Below, in pieces: positions 50,592 through 59,598 of a DNA stretch of 64,000 nt. Position numbers and translations under genes: made by a program. The stretch lies in contig NZ_CP035417.1 in the NCBI RefSeq assembly GCF_004123675.1, forward strand, positions 611,501 through 675,500, given 5' to 3'. Within the stretch, counting starts at the first letter, position 1, and the number at the start of each line of letters is the position of its first letter. The stretch is from Leisingera sp. NJS204. Its GTDB lineage: Bacteria; Pseudomonadota; Alphaproteobacteria; Rhodobacterales; Rhodobacteraceae. A model generated the notes under the pieces. It worked only from the letters and a program-made list of their open reading frames with translations, ran no database searches and was not told the origin of the DNA.

Positions 50592-52400
50592 TCACCCGTC
50601 CTCGAACGGGTCCCATTCATCCTCCACCTCGGGCAGGGCCTCGGCGGCGACTTCGGCGGCCAGCTCCTGCGCCGTGCGGATGCGTTTGATCGTTGCCTTG
50701 GGAAAGCTTTCCAGCACCGCCTGCACCAGCGGATGCGCGGCGGCTTTCTCACGCAGGGCGTTCTCGGCGGCATCGCGGACCTCGGCAATCGTGGCTGCGT
50801 CGCCGTCCGGCGCGATCGACACCACCCAGCGCGCACCGGTCCAGTTCTGCAGCGCCGTGCCAAGCCGGGCCGCCAGGTCGCGCGGCGCTTGCGAGGATGG
50901 GGTGAATTCGATCCGTCCCGGCTGGTAGGAGACCAGACGCACGCCGCCCTCGACCTCGACCAGCAATTTCACGTCGCGATTGGTGCGGATCAGCTCGACC
51001 ACATGTTCAAAGGACGGATAGCGCGCCAGTGCTGAGCTGACCTGCGGCGCCAGTGCCGCCATAGTGCCGCCGCCGCCATGTGCCACTGGCGCGCCGCCTG
51101 CGGGACCAGTTTGGCCGCCATGACCGGAAGCGCCGCCGCTGCCGCCTAAAGCCGGAGCGCCCATGCCCTGCATCGGCGCACCGCCGCCGGGGCCATTCGG
51201 CGGCGGAGGCGGGGTGTCCTTCAGCTTGCGGATCAGTTCTTCGGGGCTGGGCAGGTCGGCCACATGGGTCAGGCGGATCACCGCCATCTCGGCGGCCATC
51301 ATAGCGTTTGGTGCCGCGGCGACTTCCTCCAGCGCCTTCAGCAGCATCTGCCACATCCGGGTAAGGACGCGCATTGCCAGCGCATCCGCCATCGCCTTGC
51401 CGCGGGCGCGTTCATCCGGGCTGACGGTGGGGTCTTCCGCCGCATCCGGCGTGATTTTCACCACCGAGACCCAATGGGTGATCTCGGCCAGATCGCGCAA
51501 TACCGCCAGCGGGTCGGCGCCTTCGGCATACTGGCCGCTGAGTTCAGTGAGCGCGGCCGCCGCATCGCCGCGCAGGATCATGTCCATCAGGTCCAGCACC
51601 CGGCCGCGGTCGGCCAGACCCAGCATGGCGCGGACCTGATCGGCAGAGGTTTCACCGGCGCCATGGGAAATCGCCTGATCCAGCAGCGAGGTAGCGTCGC
51701 GGGCGGAACCTTCGGCGGCGCGGGTGATCAACGCCAGCGCGTCTTCGGCGATCTGGGCGCCCTCGGCGGTGGCGATCTTCCGCAAGAGCGCAATCATCAC
51801 TTCCGGCTCGATCCGGCGCAAATCAAACCGCTGGCAGCGCGACAACACGGTCACCGGCACTTTGCGGATCTCAGTCGTGGCGAAGATGAACTTCACATGC
51901 GCGGGCGGTTCCTCCAGTGTCTTCAGCAGCGCGTTGAAGGCGCTGGTCGACAGCATGTGGACTTCGTCGATGATGTAGATCTTGTAGCGGGCCGAGGCGG
52001 CACGGTACTGCACGCTGTCGATGATCTCGCGGATGTCATTCACGCCGGTACGCGAGGCCGCGTCCATCTCCATCACGTCGACATGGCGGCCTTCCATGAT
52101 CGCGGTACAATGCTCGCATTGGCCGCACGGGTCGGTGGTGGGGCCGCCCTGGCCGTCTGCACCGATGCAGTTCATGCCCTTGGCGATGATCCGCGCAGTG
52201 GTGGTTTTACCGGTGCCGCGGATGCCGGTCATAATAAAAGCCTGGGCAATCCGGTCAGCGGCAAAGGCGTTTTTCAGCGTCCGCACCATGGCGTCCTGCC
52301 CCACCAGATCGGCAAAGGTTTCGGGCCGGTACTTGCGGGCCAGAACCTGGTATTGGGATTGGCCGGATGTGCCGGAGGTGCCGCTGGGGGTATCGTTCAT
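50592..52400 (-). CDS. dnaX: DNA polymerase III subunit gamma/tau
   Basis: A 602-residue clamp-loader ATPase. The AAA+ domain shows YRPETFADLVGQDAMVRTL, Walker A MTGIRGTGKTTTARIIAKG (about residues 58-76), zinc cysteines CGQCEHC, Walker B IYIIDEVHMLSTSAFNALLK, LEEPPAHVKFIFATTEIRK and the SRC motif LSRCQRFDLR. A Gly/Pro/Ala-rich linker (about 395-450) precedes the C-terminal polymerase-binding domain. Whether a frameshifted gamma form is made cannot be told. It heads the dnaX-ybaB-recR cluster. Confidence 0.97.
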   Translation of the reverse strand: MNDTPSGTSGTSGQSQYQVLARKYRPETFADLVGQDAMVRTLKNAFAADRIAQAFIMTGIRGTGKTTTARIIAKGMNCIGADGQGGPTTDPCGQCEHCTAIMEGRHVDVMEMDAASRTGVNDIREIIDSVQYRAASARYKIYIIDEVHMLSTSAFNALLKTLEEPPAHVKFIFATTEIRKVPVTVLSRCQRFDLRRIEPEVMIALLRKIATAEGAQIAEDALALITRAAEGSARDATSLLDQAISHGAGETSADQVRAMLGLADRGRVLDLMDMILRGDAAAALTELSGQYAEGADPLAVLRDLAEITHWVSVVKITPDAAEDPTVSPDERARGKAMADALAMRVLTRMWQMLLKALEEVAAAPNAMMAAEMAVIRLTHVADLPSPEELIRKLKDTPPPPPNGPGGGAPMQGMGAPALGGSGGASGHGGQTGPAGGAPVAHGGGGTMAALAPQVSSALARYPSFEHVVELIRTNRDVKLLVEVEGGVRLVSYQPGRIEFTPSSQAPRDLAARLGTALQNWTGARWVVSIAPDGDAATIAEVRDAAENALREKAAAHPLVQAVLESFPKATIKRIRTAQELAAEVAAEALPEVEDEWDPFEDG

Positions 52401-52594
52401 GATGTCTCGTACCGGATTCGGGATGCGGGGTGCTCCGCGTTGCGCGCAGGGTATTGAAGCGCAGCCCGTTCGTCCACCGCCGTTGGGCTGGTCCGGGGCC
52501 GCAAAAGAGCTTTGGGATTGCCTGCTTAACCGCTAGGCTGCAAAGGCAGGAGACTGCGGGGGAAATGCAGGAACGCAGCGGCTAAGGAGGCGGT

Positions 52595-53125
52595 ATGCGA
52601 ACTGAGGATATCCCGGAACCTGCGGCGCCGGACGGCGCGGCGCCGGCAGGCCTGACCATCCACGCGCTGTCAGCAGGCGGCGGTATTCTGGCGCTATGCC
52701 CGCTGCCCGGTGCGGGAGGCGATTACCGCAACGACCTGATCCAGATCTATCAGTGGAAACCGGGGCTGGTCATCTCAATGACCACCGAGGCCGAGCACGC
52801 AGCCGCAGATGTGCCGCGGCTGGGGATTGATATTCAAAGCATGGCCTGCCGCTGGCTGCATCTGCCGGTGCCGGATTTCCAGGTGCCGCCGCCCGCTGTG
52901 GCGGCGAAATGGACGGCGGCCAGCCGGTCTGCACGGCAAGCACTGGGCGGCGGCGGCCGGGTGCTGGTGCATTGCAGGGGCGGCTGCGGGCGGTCCGGCA
53001 TGGCGGTGCTGCGGCTGATGATCGAATGCGGCGAATCCCCGGCGCAGGCGCTGGCCCGGCTGCGGGCGGTACGGCCCTGTGCGGTGGAAACCAAGGACCA
53101 ATTGCACTGGGCCTGTTCACCGTAG
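52595..53125 (+). CDS. Dual-specificity/tyrosine protein phosphatase-like protein
   Basis: A 176-residue Cys-based phosphatase. The signature CX5R loop is VLVHCRGGCGRSGMAVLRLM with nucleophile C127 and R133, and the likely general acid is D94 in LPVPDFQVPP. GLVISMTTEAEHAA matches the strand that precedes the loop in bacterial dual-specificity phosphatases. Targets could be phosphoproteins or inositol-type small molecules. TAAGGAGG lies 6 bases before the ATG. It is divergent from dnaX and convergent with DUF1636. Confidence 0.85.
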   Translation: MRTEDIPEPAAPDGAAPAGLTIHALSAGGGILALCPLPGAGGDYRNDLIQIYQWKPGLVISMTTEAEHAAADVPRLGIDIQSMACRWLHLPVPDFQVPPPAVAAKWTAASRSARQALGGGGRVLVHCRGGCGRSGMAVLRLMIECGESPAQALARLRAVRPCAVETKDQLHWACSP

Positions 53126-53204
53126 AACAGCCGCCAGAGGCGCACTGCAAAGAGATACTGCACCGCCCGGCCGATAAGCCGGGCAGCATTCTTCAGGTAT
53201 TCAG

Positions 53205-53633
53205 TTAAAGCGCCAGCATCTGTTCCGCCTGCCGTGCTTCGGCGGTTTTCGGCAGCGCCTCCATCAGCGCGCAGGGGCGGGTGTCCAGCTTGGACGCGGC
53301 AAAACCGATACCGTCGCGGCTCAGGATAGCATCGGCAAAGCGGTCCAGCCCCTCGCGCGGCGCCTCTTCACCGACGTCGCAATACAGCCGGATCCGGTCA
53401 TGGCTGGCGGCAAACTGCGCCGGGCAGTTGCGCGGGCAGCCGTCCAGCGCGGTGGTGCCGGTGATCTCAAAATCCTCCTGGGTCAGCGGCTTGGCCTTGG
53501 TCATCGCTTCGGCCAGTTTGGCGATCATCCGCTCTGCCGCGGGGCAGGGGCGCCCCAAATACTTGCAATCTGTTGCCGCATAGAAATGCGTCTTGTCGGT
53601 CCACATCATATCTGCGCCCTCCGCGCGTGGCAC
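53205..53633 (-). CDS. DUF1636 metal-binding protein under cobalamin riboswitch control
   Basis: A 142-residue thioredoxin-like/ferredoxin-like protein of family DUF1636. Cysteines are in ATDCKYLGRPCPAAERM, LDGCPRNCPAQF and RLYCDVGE, a pattern suited to an iron-sulfur or metal site. Family members cluster with cobalamin biosynthesis and cobalt uptake genes. Here a cobalamin riboswitch lies directly upstream (about 53725-53900), so low B12 should raise expression. MMWTDKTHFYAATDCKY could be the true start at 53609. Exact function is not established. Confidence 0.85.
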   Translation of the reverse strand: MPRAEGADMMWTDKTHFYAATDCKYLGRPCPAAERMIAKLAEAMTKAKPLTQEDFEITGTTALDGCPRNCPAQFAASHDRIRLYCDVGEEAPREGLDRFADAILSRDGIGFAASKLDTRPCALMEALPKTAEARQAEQMLAL

Positions 53634-53724
53634 GGGGGTTTGGGGGACAAGAGACCGGATGAAAGACGGATCACAGCCGCCGCAGCCATCAGACCCTGTC
53701 CGGACACCCCGCCCGGGTTCGAGT

Positions 53725-53900
53725 TACACGTCCGATGGCAGGTCTCCTGACTTGCGGGTCGTCGCTTTCCCGATCCTTCCCGGCCTCGTATTGAGGGGCC
53801 AGTGGCTCTATCGGGGTCGCTCGCCGCTTACAGTTGCGGGGGCAGTCTCGGACTTGGCCAGCTTGCGCGGGCCGTACCGTGTTCCCTTTTCATCCCGGAC
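53725..53900 (-). ncRNA. Cobalamin (AdoCbl) riboswitch
   Basis: The minus strand shows the conserved series of a B12 riboswitch: AAAAGGGAACACGGT, then CCCCCGCAACTGTAAGCGG, GCCACTGG, GGGAAGG, and the B12-box segment AGTCAGGAGACCTGCC (53737-53752). It lies about 90 bases upstream of the DUF1636 start. In Gram-negative bacteria such elements usually block translation when coenzyme B12 is bound. Confidence 0.95.
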
Positions 53901-53960
53901 ACAAGATTCTGTGGCTCGGGAACCATCGCCACAAGCGGTAGCGGCAGGACGCCTGAGTCG

Positions 53961-54551
53961 TCAATCGTTTTTCTGCATCTGCAAATACAGCCCGCGGATC
54001 ACATTCGAGTCCCGCCGCACCCGTGCCAGCTGCCAGCCGCCCTGCAGCAGGATATAGAAATTCTCCGCCGCCGCGCGGGCCTCAGGTTCAGGCAGGCCCA
54101 GGCGGCGGGCGTGGCGGGTGGTTTCAGTAATCCAGCCCTCGAACAGATGCGCGGCGTGCTGGTGGAACGCCTCGTTCTCCGGCCCTTCGAACAGGGTGGC
54201 AGAGACCGGGCAGCCGCTCCATTTTCCTTGCTTGTCAAACAGTTTCGCCAGTTTGTAGCAGACCGTCTTGGCCCCCTCCCGGAAGGTGGGCGCCGGGGTG
54301 AAAGACGCCTCGATCAGCAGCAGCATCTGCCCTGACGCCCAGTCCGCCGCGGCCAGGGCCAGGTCGGATTTGCCACTGGGGAAATGGTGGTAGAGCGAGC
54401 CCTTGGGCGCCCCCGCCTCTGCCAGTAATTCCGCCAGTCCGGTGCCGCTGTAGCCCTTGTTGCGGAACAGGCCGGCAGCGGCGCGGATCAGCCGCTCGCG
54501 GGTCGGGGGCGGGCTGGTTCCGCCCGCCTTGGCTGTCGTCACGTCATTCAT
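53961..54551 (-). CDS. TetR-family repressor
   Basis: A 196-residue TetR repressor. The N-terminal DNA-binding part is RERLIRAAAGLFRNKGYSGT and GLAELLAEAGAPKGSLYHHF (residues about 18-57). The C-terminal ligand domain, FREGAKTVCYKLAKLFDKQG and WSGCPVSATLFEGPENEAFH, belongs to the LmrA/YxaF-like branch (TetR_C). It is divergent from an alpha/beta hydrolase; two matching palindromes fill the gap, so it probably represses both genes until an inducer binds. Confidence 0.93.
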   Translation of the reverse strand: MNDVTTAKAGGTSPPPTRERLIRAAAGLFRNKGYSGTGLAELLAEAGAPKGSLYHHFPSGKSDLALAAADWASGQMLLLIEASFTPAPTFREGAKTVCYKLAKLFDKQGKWSGCPVSATLFEGPENEAFHQHAAHLFEGWITETTRHARRLGLPEPEARAAAENFYILLQGGWQLARVRRDSNVIRGLYLQMQKND

Positions 54552-54570
54552 GGCGGCAGCTTGACAGCAT

Positions 54571-54611
54571 TGGACCGATTGGTCCAGAGATGGATTGGAC
54601 CAATCGGTCTA
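54571..54611. promoter_or_regulatory. Twin TetR operators
   Basis: TGGACCGATTGGTCCA (54571-54586) and TGGACCAATCGGTCTA (54596-54611) are two near-identical 16-base dyads 25 bases apart, between the divergent TetR and hydrolase genes. One or both should be bound by the TetR protein. Confidence 0.85.
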
Positions 54612-54635
54612 GGCCAATCGACTCAGGAGGTTGCC

Positions 54636-55514
54636 ATGCTGGATAAAAGCGCAGGACATACCGCGGTTATCCGCGAGGAAGAACTGCAGTTTGCATCCGG
54701 CACCCACTTGCTGGCTGGGCGGCTGTACCACCCGGCGGGGCAGGCGCGGGCAGCAGTGGTGCTGAATGGCGCAACCGGGGTGCCGCAGCGCTATTACCGG
54801 CATTTCGCACGCTGGCTGGCAGCAGAGCAGCAGGTGGCCTGCCTGACCTATGACTACCGGGATTTCGGAGACTCGGCGCGGGGCCATCCGCGCCGTTCCG
54901 ATGCGACAATGGCTCAATGGGCGCTGGAAGATCAGCCGGCTGCCCGGGCCGAACTGCAACGGCACTATGCGGGCGTGCCGTTGTGGGTGATCGGCCATTC
55001 GCTGGGGGCAATGCTGATGCCCCTGCAGGATGGCCTGAAGGACGTCGCCCGCATGATCGTGGTTGCGGGCGGCTTGGTGCATCACCACGATCATCCCTGG
55101 CCCTACCGCGCGCTGGCGCTGGCTTTCTGGTTCGGCCATGTGCCGCCATTGGTCCGTGCCTTGGGGTATCTGCCCGGGCGCGCGGTGGGGTTCGGGGCCG
55201 ATTTGCCCGCCGGGGTGTACTGGCAGTGGCGGCGCTGGTGCACCACGCCGGGCAGCTACCTGCCGGAAACCGGCTCGGCCTTGCCGCGGCCCAAATGGGC
55301 AGACGCCGGCGTGCCGGTGGATCTGTATGCGATGGCGGATGACGACGTTGTGCCGCCTGCGGCCGTTTGGCGGCTGGGGGACGTCTTTGGCGATGTGCCG
55401 CAGTGCCGGACGGTGCTGGTGCCGCAGGAGGCGGGCGTGCAGAAGATTGGCCATCTGGGCGCCTTTGCCCGCGCCAACGCCGCCCTGTGGCCGCGGCTGC
55501 TGCCGCCGCAATAG
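54636..55514 (+). CDS. Alpha/beta hydrolase, probable target of the TetR repressor
   Basis: A 292-residue serine hydrolase fold. Seen are AAVVLNGATGVPQRYYRHFA (oxyanion strand), CLTYDYRDFGDSARGHPR, the nucleophile elbow LWVIGHSLGAMLMPLQ, acid region LYAMADDDVVPPAAVWRL and a His in KIGHLGAF. It is close to YbhE-like COG4757 hydrolases. No signal peptide. CAGGAGG lies 5 bases before the ATG at 54636. The operator pair upstream suggests induction by a lipophilic or xenobiotic ester. Confidence 0.87.
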   Translation: MLDKSAGHTAVIREEELQFASGTHLLAGRLYHPAGQARAAVVLNGATGVPQRYYRHFARWLAAEQQVACLTYDYRDFGDSARGHPRRSDATMAQWALEDQPAARAELQRHYAGVPLWVIGHSLGAMLMPLQDGLKDVARMIVVAGGLVHHHDHPWPYRALALAFWFGHVPPLVRALGYLPGRAVGFGADLPAGVYWQWRRWCTTPGSYLPETGSALPRPKWADAGVPVDLYAMADDDVVPPAAVWRLGDVFGDVPQCRTVLVPQEAGVQKIGHLGAFARANAALWPRLLPPQ

Positions 55515-55538
55515 CACGGCTTCCCCCAAACCTTGGAG

Positions 55539-56006
55539 TCAGGCGGAGCGGTTCAGCCGTTCTTCGGTGATCCGGGCATAGTCGGCCAGCCGCAGCTTGA
55601 ACCGGCGGGTGAGGTTGCTGCGGGCCAGTTTCAGCGATTGCACCAGCAGCCGGCCGGTCAGGGTGGTGGGCGCCAGTTTCAATTGCACCGACATCCGGGT
55701 CCGCCGCGGCGACAGCGCCAGCAGCTCGATCTCCAGTTGGCCGTCCAGGCCGCTGCCGCTGCCGGTCAGCGCCAACCCGGTGACCGGGGTATAAGACGCC
55801 AGTGTCAGCCGGATGTCGCGCTGTTTGCCGCGAAACCGAAAGCCGATATCCCAGGCCAGGCCGTTTTCAGGATGCGCGGTATCGCCAGTCCGCTCTACGT
55901 CGATGCCGCGCCGCAGGGCCGAGCGCTCAAGCAGGCTGAAATCGGAGATCGCGCCAAAGACGTCGGCAATCGGGGCTTCGATATCTTCTTTGCTTTGAAA
56001 TTCCAT
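55539..56006 (-). CDS. SRPBCC (START-like) family protein
   Basis: A 155-residue helix-grip protein. It begins MEFQSKEDIEAPIADVFGAI, the usual SRPBCC opening, with beta strands KQRDIRLTLASYTPVTGLAL and GQLEIELLALSPRRTRMSVQ, and a long C-terminal helix (LARSNLTRRFKLRLADYARI). Members bind lipids or polycyclic compounds; no ligand is evident here. It lies downstream of nudC on the same strand (57 bases), possibly co-transcribed. Confidence 0.82.
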   Translation of the reverse strand: MEFQSKEDIEAPIADVFGAISDFSLLERSALRRGIDVERTGDTAHPENGLAWDIGFRFRGKQRDIRLTLASYTPVTGLALTGSGSGLDGQLEIELLALSPRRTRMSVQLKLAPTTLTGRLLVQSLKLARSNLTRRFKLRLADYARITEERLNRSA

Positions 56007-56063
56007 GCTCGCCTGCTTCAGTTGCGCCGCCGTGCTGCCGCGCTGTTTTTTGCAATATGCGCT

Positions 56064-57047
56064 TTAGTCCAGCGTGTCCGCAAGCCAGTTTCGGAGCAGA
56101 AAATGCGCAATTGCTCCCTGACGTGACGGCTTTAGAACCGGGTGTTCGCCTGCAAAGACCGTCATCATCTCCTGGCGGCTGACCCACAGCGCGTCTTCGA
56201 TCTCAGCCGGGTCGATGGTGATGTCCGTGCTCAGCGCCTCGCCCGCGCAGCCGAACATCAGCGACATCGGAAAGGCCCAAGGCTGGCTGGACAGGTAGCT
56301 GACCGGCCCGACCTGCACGCCGGTTTCTTCAAATGTTTCGCGGCGCACGGCTGCTTCCAGCGTCTCACCCGGTTCGACAAATCCTGCGAGCAGCGAATAC
56401 ATCCCCTCGGGCCAGCCGGGCGAACGGCCCATCAGCACAGCATCGCCATGGGTGATCAGCATGATCACCACCGGGTCGGTGCGCGGGAAATGCGGTGCCT
56501 TGCAGGCGGGGCAGATGCGCTGCCAGCCGGCCTGCGCCAAATCGCTGGGCGCGCCGCAAGCTGCGCAAAACCGGTGGCTGCGGTGCCAGGCCAGCAGCGC
56601 CTTGGCGGTGGTGGCCAGTTCCGCCTCCAGCGGTGTGAGGCAGGTCATCACCCGGCGCAGCTCGGCAAAGGCATGGGACGCGGGCAGATCAGGGTGCTGC
56701 TGCTCGCTGGCATCGGCAAAACTGCTGAGCGCCTCCTGATCCAGGCCTTCGGGCTGCCAGCCGCTGATATCGCAGGCAAAACACGGCGCACCGCCAGGTG
56801 CCAGGCCAAGAAACAATGCGGCATCCTTGCAGTCAGCGGCCAGCGGATGCACCGGATCGGTCCAGCCCAGCCCGCAGGGCAGATCCGCATCCCTTTCGCG
56901 CCGGGTCAGCGGCTTGCCGCGCCACATCAGCAGCACCTGCGCCTCCGCGCTGTTCCAGGCCGCTTCCAGCGCAGCGGTATCCAAGCGCAGATGGGCCGCC
57001 CGCTCCAGCCCGCCGCCGCCGAAAGTCACTTGTTCTGCGTGTTTCAT
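56064..57047 (-). CDS. nudC: NAD(+) diphosphatase / RNA decapping hydrolase NudC
   Basis: A 327-residue Nudix hydrolase. The zinc-ribbon is CAACGAP...CPACKAPHFPRTDPVV, the Nudix box is GETLEAAVRRETFEETGV, and the NADH-specific motif downstream is SSQPWAFPMSLMFGC (SQPWPFPxS type). Substrates are NADH/NAD and NAD-capped RNA 5' ends. The length is typical of the longer alphaproteobacterial enzymes with an N-terminal domain. MKHAEQVTFGGGG with GGAGAG upstream is taken as the start. Confidence 0.95.
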   Translation of the reverse strand: MKHAEQVTFGGGGLERAAHLRLDTAALEAAWNSAEAQVLLMWRGKPLTRRERDADLPCGLGWTDPVHPLAADCKDAALFLGLAPGGAPCFACDISGWQPEGLDQEALSSFADASEQQHPDLPASHAFAELRRVMTCLTPLEAELATTAKALLAWHRSHRFCAACGAPSDLAQAGWQRICPACKAPHFPRTDPVVIMLITHGDAVLMGRSPGWPEGMYSLLAGFVEPGETLEAAVRRETFEETGVQVGPVSYLSSQPWAFPMSLMFGCAGEALSTDITIDPAEIEDALWVSRQEMMTVFAGEHPVLKPSRQGAIAHFLLRNWLADTLD

Positions 57048-57382
57048 TGCGGCTCTCCTTTGGCTGGCTGCGGTTTTTTCGGGTGCCATGGATGAAATAG
57101 CGCCATCCATGGCAGTGTGCCGCAGGCGTTGCCAGCAATCGGCGGCGATCTGCGCTTGCCTGTCACTGCACCGCCACACCTGCCGGGCGGGAATTGCGGC
57201 TTTTCACTGCTGGACAGGGCGCGCCGGCCGGTTTGAAGCCTCGGCAGCAGGAAAAAATCAAATGCAATAAAAAGGGTTCTTTGCAAATCGTTAAAACGCT
57301 GATTCAAATAGCCTCAAACCAAGAACGGCACCAAACGGTGCGGGAAGGAGCAGCAGCAGGCGGTGTCAGCGGAATATCGGAC

Positions 57383-59242
57383 ATGACAAGCGGGGCGCGC
57401 GCCTCGCACTCCCGGACCACCACCGGGCTGCTGCACGTGCTGGCCACTACGGACCTGCACTGTAATCTGCTGAGCCATGATTATTATGCCGACCGCCCGG
57501 ACGGGGCCATCGGCCTGTCCCGCGCTGCCACCTTGATCAACCGCGCACGGGCTGAGGCTGACCGCCTGGGCGCGGCCTGCATTCTGGTCGATAACGGCGA
57601 CGGCTTCCAGGGGTCGCCGCTGGGGGACATCGTGCCGGGCGCCAAAGGCCCCCATCCTCTGGCGCGCGCATTCCGGTTTTTGGAATATGATGCCGTTGGT
57701 CTTGGCAATCATGACTTTGATTTCGGCCTGGAGGCGCTGGCAGGCGTCCTGAAAGACGTGCCATGTCCGGTGCTGTGCTCAAGCCTGACGGCGCGGCAGC
57801 CTGATCTTCGGCTGCCGTTTGTACCCTGGGCGGTGCTGGAGCGGGCGGTGCCTGGCTGTCCCGGTTTGCCACCGGTCCGGATCGGTTTGTTTTCGGTGCT
57901 GCCGCCGCAGACCCTGATCTGGTGCGGCAAGGCGTTGCAGCAGCAACTCGCCGCGGGCGGCATCGTTGAAACCGCCGCGGCCCAGGCCCGGCAGCTGAGG
58001 GCTCAGGGCTGCGATCTGGTGCTGGCGCTGGCGCATACCGGAATTGACAGCAATGCCGGAGCGGGCCGCGGCGAAAATGAGCTGGAGCAGCTTGCCGCAC
58101 TGCCGGAAATTGATGCCGTTGTGGGCGGCCACACGCATCTGACGCTGCCGAATCCCGCGCATCCTTTTGCCAAGCCCGTCGTGATGCCCGGTGCGCATGG
58201 CTCGCATCTGGGTGTTCTGAGGCTGGATCTGGAGCATCGCAGCGGAGCCTGGCATCCTGCCGGCGGCTCGGCCAGCCTGCAGCCGGCGGGCCGCCACCAG
58301 CAAACCGGGGCTGCCCAGCCGCTGGTGCCGGAGAACCCTGGTTTTATGGAGGCGCTGGCAGAAGACCACGCGCGCACTTTGCAACGTATGCGTCAGCCGG
58401 CGGGCTACAGCTCGGTTGCGATGCATTCCTATTTTACTTTCTTCGCGCCGGATCGCGGCCTGGCACTGGTGGGCAGTGCCCAGGCTGCTGCAGTGCGGCC
58501 GTTGCTTGAGAGTGCCGGCGGAAAAAGCCTGCCGCTGCTATCGGCTGTTGCACCGTGCAAATTCGGCGGCCGCTCCGGGCCGCATTTTTATACCGACATT
58601 GCGGCCGGGGATCTCTGTGCCCGCAATATCGCTGATCTGCAGGTCTTCCCAAATGAGTTGCGGGTGGTCGAGGTCACCGGTGCACAGCTGTTGGACTGGC
58701 TGGAAATGTCGGCAGGGCTGTTCAGCCGGATCACGCCGGGCAGCTCAGGGCAGTTGCTGGCCGACCCGCAGCGGGCAGGGCATAATTTCGATGTGATTTT
58801 CGGGCTGAGTTATCAGATTGACCCAGTCCAGCCGCCGCGGTTTTCGGCAGCGGGCGTGCGGATCAACCCCGGCGCCCGGCGGATCCGGAACCTGTGCTGG
58901 AACGGCCGGCCGGTGGAGCCAGGCCAGCATTTTGCGGTCGCGGCCAACAGCTACCGGGTCAGCGGCGGCGGCAGCTTCAGCATGCTGCGCGAGGCCAAAG
59001 ATCTGCCGCTGCCGCCGATGCGGATCCGCCAGGCAATCCGCGACTACATCGCCGGGCGGCTGCCCGCTGATCCGCTGGCAGAGGCGCCTTATCCCTGGCA
59101 ACTGGCGCCGGTGCCCGGCACCAGCGCGGTTGCCGTTACCGGGCCGGGAGCCATCGGATATCTGGAGGAACTGCCTGCCGGGCTGGCTGAGCCGCGAGGG
59201 CACAACAGCGGCGGCTTTCTGGAATTGGCGCTGCAGCTTTAA
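57383..59242 (+). CDS. 5'-nucleotidase / 2',3'-cyclic phosphodiesterase family protein
   Basis: A 619-residue two-domain metallophosphatase of the UshA/CpdB type. The N-terminal domain shows HVLATTDLHCNLLSHDYYAD, CILVDNGDGFQGSPLGD, AVGLGNHDFDFGLEALAG, LVLALAHTGID and VVGGHTHLTLPN (metal ligands). The C-terminal specificity domain holds ELRVVEVTGAQLLDWLEMSA and VIFGLSYQIDPVQPPRFSAA. Unlike most relatives, no signal peptide is seen after either plausible start, so localisation is uncertain. Its length is close to CpdB. Confidence 0.92.
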   Translation: MTSGARASHSRTTTGLLHVLATTDLHCNLLSHDYYADRPDGAIGLSRAATLINRARAEADRLGAACILVDNGDGFQGSPLGDIVPGAKGPHPLARAFRFLEYDAVGLGNHDFDFGLEALAGVLKDVPCPVLCSSLTARQPDLRLPFVPWAVLERAVPGCPGLPPVRIGLFSVLPPQTLIWCGKALQQQLAAGGIVETAAAQARQLRAQGCDLVLALAHTGIDSNAGAGRGENELEQLAALPEIDAVVGGHTHLTLPNPAHPFAKPVVMPGAHGSHLGVLRLDLEHRSGAWHPAGGSASLQPAGRHQQTGAAQPLVPENPGFMEALAEDHARTLQRMRQPAGYSSVAMHSYFTFFAPDRGLALVGSAQAAAVRPLLESAGGKSLPLLSAVAPCKFGGRSGPHFYTDIAAGDLCARNIADLQVFPNELRVVEVTGAQLLDWLEMSAGLFSRITPGSSGQLLADPQRAGHNFDVIFGLSYQIDPVQPPRFSAAGVRINPGARRIRNLCWNGRPVEPGQHFAVAANSYRVSGGGSFSMLREAKDLPLPPMRIRQAIRDYIAGRLPADPLAEAPYPWQLAPVPGTSAVAVTGPGAIGYLEELPAGLAEPRGHNSGGFLELALQL

Positions 59243-59271
59243 AACGCAGAAGGCAGGACAGGCGGGGGCAC

Positions 59272-59299
59272 TTGCCAATCCCGGCGGCGGCGCTTATAT
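59272..59299 (+). promoter_or_regulatory. Promoter of the SRP RNA gene
   Basis: TTGCCA (59272-59277), 16 bases, then TTATAT (59294-59299), about 9 bases before the predicted RNA 5' end. Confidence 0.5.
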
Positions 59300-59304
59300 C
59301 GGGA

Positions 59305-59405
59305 TTCGAGAGGTTGGCGCGGGCAGGCGCCTCGCCAACCTGGTCAGATCCGGAAGGAAGCAGCCACAACGAGCCCCGCTTGGGTCGATGTCCAGCCTCT
59401 CACTT
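59305..59405 (+). ncRNA. ffs: Signal recognition particle RNA (small bacterial type)
   Basis: It contains the highly conserved SRP domain IV: CCTCGCCAACCTGGTCAG, then ATCCGGAAGGAAGCAGCC and ACAACG. The ends pair (GAGAGGTTGG at 59308-59317 with CCAGCCTCTC at 59392-59401), closing a single rod of about 100 nt, as in 4.5S RNA. CACTTTT follows. The RNA binds Ffh and FtsY to target nascent membrane proteins. Confidence 0.95.
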
Positions 59406-59519
59406 TTCCCCGCCCCTCTATCACCCATCCGCATCACCCATCCGCGACGAACAGGCGCGCGCGGCAATTGACGGGTTTGATCCCGCCCGCCCCGCCGCGC
59501 TGACGCGCGGCGGGGTGCC

Positions 59520-59584
59520 GCTTCTTTCTGGTTTGAAATACCCCGGGGTGAATTGGCCGTAAGGCCAAGAGGGGCAGCGCCCCG
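59520..59584. repeat. Dispersed intergenic repeat, copy C
   Basis: Same unit as copies A and B (CTTCTTTCTGG ... GGGGTGAATTGGCC-GTAA-GGCCAAGAGGGGCAGCGCCCC, in register). It ends 14 bases from the pheA stop codon at 59599, the same spacing and orientation as copy B to the RNase T2 stop. Confidence 0.85.
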
Positions 59585-59598
59585 CCCCGTCCCGTGCC

